16,077 nt of DNA from CAZYVA01 sp964650695 (lineage in GTDB: Bacteria > Bacillota > Clostridia > Lachnospirales > Lachnospiraceae). The notes beneath the pieces were generated by a model. That model was not told the origin of the DNA. It did not search any database and was given only the letters and a program-made list of their open reading frames with translations. Positions 13,344-16,077 of this stretch are shown here, piece after piece (positions within the stretch are counted from its first letter, which is position 1; each line of letters starts with the position of its first letter). Made by a program: the position numbers and the translations under genes. The stretch covers positions 1-16,077 of the forward strand of contig CAZYVA010000041.1 of the NCBI GenBank assembly GCA_964650695.1. The letters run 5' to 3'.

Positions 13344-15686
13344 CTATTTCTTTTTCACAAGCGCGGCCTTCAGCACCTCATCCATATAGGAAACCGGAAG
13401 GATTTCCATGCCCCTTGTGATCTCTTCCGAAAGCTCCTCTACGTCCGGCATGTTTTCCTTCGGGACGATCACGGTCTGTATGCCCGCCCCTTTTGCCGCT
13501 AAAAGCTTTTCTTTCAGGCCACCGATGGGAAGTACCCGCCCCCGCAGCGTGATTTCACCCGTCATTGCCACATCCGCCCGTACCTTTTTCCTTGTGATGG
13601 CGGAAAACATCGCCGTCGCCATCGTGATCCCTGCGGAAGGCCCGTCCTTAGGGACCGCCCCTTCCGGGATATGGATATGGATGTCGTGTTCCTTGAAAAA
13701 CTTTTCATTGATCTTATGTGTCTTGCTGACTGAGCGGATCCAACTGATCCCGGTCCTCGCGGATTCTTTCATCACATCCCCAAGCTGTCCGGTCAGCAAG
13801 GTTTCGCCTTCGCCCGGCATGACGTTGACTTCGATCTGCAGCGTATCCCCGCCTACGCTCGTCCATGCGAGGCCGCGCACGATCCCTACTTCATCCGTCT
13901 TATTCGCCATCTGGTACTGGTACAGTTCTTTCCCAAGATACTGGGAAAGGTTCCGCTCCGTAACACGGACGGTTTTCTTTTTCTTCTCGAAGATTTCTTT
14001 CGCGGATTTCCGGCAGATATCCGCGATCTTCCTCTCTAGCTGGCGCACCCCGGCCTCTTTTGTATAATTCCTCGTCATTTTCCATATTGCTTTTTTGCTT
14101 ATGGAAAGCTGCCTGCTTTTCAGTCCGTGCCTCTGTCTTTGCTTGGGGATCAGGTGTTCCTGCGCGATATGGAGTTTTTCATTTTCCGTGTAGCTGGATA
14201 CCTCAATGACCTCCATCCTGTCCACCAGCGGCCGGGGGATGGGCTGAAGCGTATTGGCAGTCGTCACAAAGAGCACCTCCGATAAATCCAGCGGCACTTC
14301 CAGGTAATGGTCACGGAATTTGGAATTCTGCTCGCTGTCCAGCACTTCCAAAAGCGCCGAGAACGTGTCCCCTTTATAGTCGTTGCTGACCTTATCGATC
14401 TCATCCAGAAGCATCAACGGGTTTTTCACTTTTGCGCTCCGCATTGCGTCCGCGATCCTCCCCGGCATTGCCCCGACGTAAGTCTTCCTGTGCCCGCGGA
14501 TCTCCGCTTCATCCCGGATGCCGCCCAGGGAAATCCGGACATATGGTTTTTTCAGCGCTTTTGCCAGGGATTTTGCAATGGATGTTTTCCCGGTCCCCGG
14601 CGGCCCTACCAGGCAGAGGATCGGGCTGTCGCCTTTTTCCGTCAAAGCGCGGACGGCTAAAAATTCCAAGATCCGTTCTTTCACCTTTTCCAGCCCATAA
14701 TGCTCCTTTTCCAGTATTTTTTTCGCGTAATCGATATCCTGATGCTCCTTGCATGTTTGGTCCCACGGCATGTCAAGCATCGTCTCGATATAAGTGCGGA
14801 TGACCCCGATCTCGCTGGGGCTGTTCATAGAATTGCGGAAACGCTTGATCTCTTTCCCGATTTTTTCCTTCACCTCATCAGGCGCCGGAAGCTTTTCCAG
14901 GGCCGCGGCAAATTCGTCCGCATCCGTCATCGTATTGTCGTCGCCAAGTTCCTCACGGATCAGGCGCATTTCCTCCCGCAGGATATACTCCCGCTGGTTT
15001 TTGTCCACCCGCTCCTTGACTTTTTTCTGGATTTCCTCCTTGATGTTCAGCACCTGGATCTCGCTGAAAATCTGGGTAGAGAGCATCTCATAACGGCGCA
15101 TCACGTACACTTCTTCCAGAAACTTTTGCTTATCCAGGTAGCCGGACGGGAAATTGGCGCCGATCACATTGACCAGTTTGGGAAGTTCCTGTATCTGCTC
15201 GATCTGCGCCGCGATCTCTTTGTAAATTTTCGGGTGTTTTTCCATGTACTGCCCAAACAGCTCCTTTAATCCACGGATCATCGCCTCCAGGCTCAGCGGA
15301 TGGATGTCCCCGCCCGTCTCCTCTATGGAAGTATCGATATCCGGGAGTTCACATATATCCGCCCGTACATACCCGCCCACATCATACATGTCACAGACCC
15401 CGGCGCGGTACTGTGCGCTGACCAGTACCCGGCTGATTTTCTTCGGCAATTTGATGATCTGGCGGATGGAAACTACGCAGCCAACCTCAAATACATCCTC
15501 GCGCCCCGGATCGTCGGTATCCGTCTCACGCTGTGTAACAAGAAAAATCTGCTGTTCTTCCGTCATCGCCACATTGATAGCCTCCAGCGATTTTTCCCTG
15601 CTCACGTCAAAATGAATCACCATCTCCGGAAGTACCGTCATCCCTCTGAGGGCGACGACCGGAAGGTTCGTCCTCCTGCTTTCCAT
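13344..15686 (-). CDS. lon: ATP-dependent endopeptidase Lon
   Basis: A cytoplasmic hexameric AAA+ serine protease that unfolds and degrades damaged and short-lived regulatory proteins. It has 780 residues, the usual LonA size. The LON N-terminal domain spans about 1-200 (LPVVALRGMTVLPEMVIHFDV), then a coiled-coil helical region (about 200-300) and the AAA+ module, with Walker A GPPGTGKTS (Lys367) and Walker B PLMLLDEIDKV. The protease domain carries the Ser/Lys dyad: Ser684 in KDGPSAGIT and Lys727 in GGLKEKLLAAK, with the usual 43-residue spacing. The frame is open to 15734, but AGGAG lies about 9 bases before the ATG at 15686 and the longer N-terminus is not family-like. It lies 212 bp after clpX, behind a terminator, and leads lon-engB-AI-2E family gene. 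I see no HrcA (CIRCE) or CtsR site and no obvious promoter in the gap. Confidence 0.98.
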   Translation of the reverse strand: MESRRTNLPVVALRGMTVLPEMVIHFDVSREKSLEAINVAMTEEQQIFLVTQRETDTDDPGREDVFEVGCVVSIRQIIKLPKKISRVLVSAQYRAGVCDMYDVGGYVRADICELPDIDTSIEETGGDIHPLSLEAMIRGLKELFGQYMEKHPKIYKEIAAQIEQIQELPKLVNVIGANFPSGYLDKQKFLEEVYVMRRYEMLSTQIFSEIQVLNIKEEIQKKVKERVDKNQREYILREEMRLIREELGDDNTMTDADEFAAALEKLPAPDEVKEKIGKEIKRFRNSMNSPSEIGVIRTYIETMLDMPWDQTCKEHQDIDYAKKILEKEHYGLEKVKERILEFLAVRALTEKGDSPILCLVGPPGTGKTSIAKSLAKALKKPYVRISLGGIRDEAEIRGHRKTYVGAMPGRIADAMRSAKVKNPLMLLDEIDKVSNDYKGDTFSALLEVLDSEQNSKFRDHYLEVPLDLSEVLFVTTANTLQPIPRPLVDRMEVIEVSSYTENEKLHIAQEHLIPKQRQRHGLKSRQLSISKKAIWKMTRNYTKEAGVRQLERKIADICRKSAKEIFEKKKKTVRVTERNLSQYLGKELYQYQMANKTDEVGIVRGLAWTSVGGDTLQIEVNVMPGEGETLLTGQLGDVMKESARTGISWIRSVSKTHKINEKFFKEHDIHIHIPEGAVPKDGPSAGITMATAMFSAITRKKVRADVAMTGEITLRGRVLPIGGLKEKLLAAKGAGIQTVIVPKENMPDVEELSEEITRGMEILPVSYMDEVLKAALVKKK

Positions 15687-15786
15687 GTTGCTTTTCTCCT
15701 GTCTATGCTCGTATGGCCCGCGATCATCCGCCATCTTTTTTGCTTATCTGGATTTCCGTCTGCGGGGCGTACCTGTCCTATAGTGG

Positions 15787-15822
15787 AAAAGCGAGCGCAG
15801 GCCCAGTCCTTGCACTCGCTTT
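15787..15822 (-). terminator. Rho-independent terminator after clpX
   Basis: On the - strand AAAGCGAGTGCA (15811-15822) pairs with TGCGCTCGCTTT (15788-15799), a 12-bp stem with one G-U pair and an 11-base loop, ending in TTTT. It lies about 76 bp after the clpX stop and about 100 bp before lon. It should limit read-through from clpX into lon. The T run is short, so some read-through is likely. Confidence 0.75.
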
Positions 15823-15837
15823 ATGTTTCAGCCAAAC

Positions 15838-15885
15838 GCCTGCCCTTTGGTCACGATCTTACCGTTCCCAGGAATGCGGGCAGGC
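15838..15885 (-). other. Inverted repeat in the clpX 3' untranslated region
   Basis: GCCTGCCC (15838-15845) and GGGCAGGC (15878-15885) are perfect 8-bp complements 32 bases apart. They lie between the clpX stop codon and the terminator, so the clpX mRNA could end in two successive stem-loops. A smaller CCAAA/TTTGG dyad (15832-15850) overlaps one arm. No known function is implied. Confidence 0.4.
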
Positions 15886-15898
15886 AATCCCTTCTCTG

Positions 15899-16077
15899 TC
15901 AAGCGCTCTCCGAACGCAGGCTTTCACGGGTACACACTGGGAGAGAAACGCCTCTTACGCTGTCCCTTGTGATCCGGCATGTCCTCAGGGTTTCATCGGA
16001 CGGGGCCTGGTACATGACGTCGCGCATCACGTTTTCCATAATCGCACGGAGGCCCCTCGCCCCCATTTTCCTCTTGA
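15899..16077 (-). CDS. clpX: ATP-dependent Clp protease ATP-binding subunit ClpX, C-terminal fragment
   Basis: The right edge cuts this gene; only the last 58 codons and the stop (15899-15901) are inside. The - strand reading KRKMGARGLRAIMENVMRDV then MYQAPSDETLRTCRITRDSV matches the C-terminal small domain of ClpX, including sensor II (GARGLR), which contacts ATP in the hexamer. ClpX unfolds substrates and feeds them to ClpP. The final residues (RGVSLPVCTRESLRSESA) do not resemble the acidic/Lys-rich tail I would expect. That could be normal variation or a late frameshift, because another frame is open for about 31 codons across the stop. The position upstream of lon agrees with the Firmicutes clpX-lon-engB order. 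Confidence 0.92.
   Translation of the reverse strand, partial: KRKMGARGLRAIMENVMRDVMYQAPSDETLRTCRITRDSVRGVSLPVCTRESLRSESA

Noticed and set aside
14700..15269. + strand open frame opposite lon
   Set aside because: Antisense to conserved Lon sequence, no motif or ribosome binding site.
15687..15898. CIRCE (HrcA) or CtsR heat-shock operator upstream of lon
   Set aside because: The GAGTGC-like words belong to the terminator stem and do not form TTAGCACTC-N9-GAGTGCTAA; no repeated GGTCAAA heptad is present.
1..16077. Anti-phage defence, CRISPR, toxin-antitoxin or biosynthetic cluster
   Set aside because: All sizeable genes have clear housekeeping or regulator assignments; no direct-repeat array, small toxin-antitoxin pair or modular synthase is present.

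Overview
The window reads as a chromosomal housekeeping segment of a Gram-positive anaerobe of the class Clostridia, most like the family Lachnospiraceae. The evidence is the clpX-lon-engB order typical of Firmicutes, AGGAGG-type ribosome binding sites, a YtvI-like AI-2E family membrane protein, a clostridial-type dUTPase, the archaeal/fungal-type Asd and a B. subtilis-like TopB lacking zinc fingers. Genus and species cannot be fixed from the sequence alone. I see no tRNA, rRNA, CRISPR array, transposase, integrase, prophage module or attachment site.

Layout. One complete gene lies on the + strand: an AraC-family regulator with a cupin sensor (111-956). Every other gene is on the - strand. 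Read in the direction of transcription from the right edge, these are: the 3' end of clpX (15899-16077), a hairpin terminator, lon, engB (ysxC) and an AI-2E family membrane protein; an AT-rich regulatory gap; a sodium:alanine-type symporter (AGCS family) with its own promoter; a hairpin; dut; a good sigma-A-like promoter; then queH, asd, ppk1, topB and a GlmU-like left-handed beta-helix acyltransferase; last, a LysR-family regulator with its own AT-rich promoter, convergent with the AraC gene.

Function. clpX-lon-engB is the conserved proteostasis and ribosome-assembly block (ATP-dependent unfoldase, ATP-dependent protease, 50S assembly GTPase). queH-asd-ppk1-topB-acyltransferase looks like one transcription unit: asd and ppk1 are 29 bp apart, ppk1 and topB overlap by 64 bp, and topB and the acyltransferase share an ATGA. 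Its products act in unrelated processes: tRNA queuosine, the aspartate-family amino acids and diaminopimelate, polyphosphate, DNA topology, and nucleotide-sugar or cell-envelope chemistry. The cluster therefore looks like shared transcription rather than one pathway.

Most unusual points. First, PPK1 carries an N-terminal extension of about 104 residues built from five 13-residue Lys/Glu/Ser-rich repeats, a composition like that of polyphosphate-binding PASK tracts. Second, the ppk1 3' end runs 64 bp into topB in another frame. Third, two CCAA/TTGG dyads about two helical turns apart lie upstream of the symporter promoter. Fourth, a short CATAGGTCC tandem repeat supplies the stop codon of the acyltransferase gene. 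I found no convincing new multi-gene system; the PPK1 extension is the best candidate for new biology.
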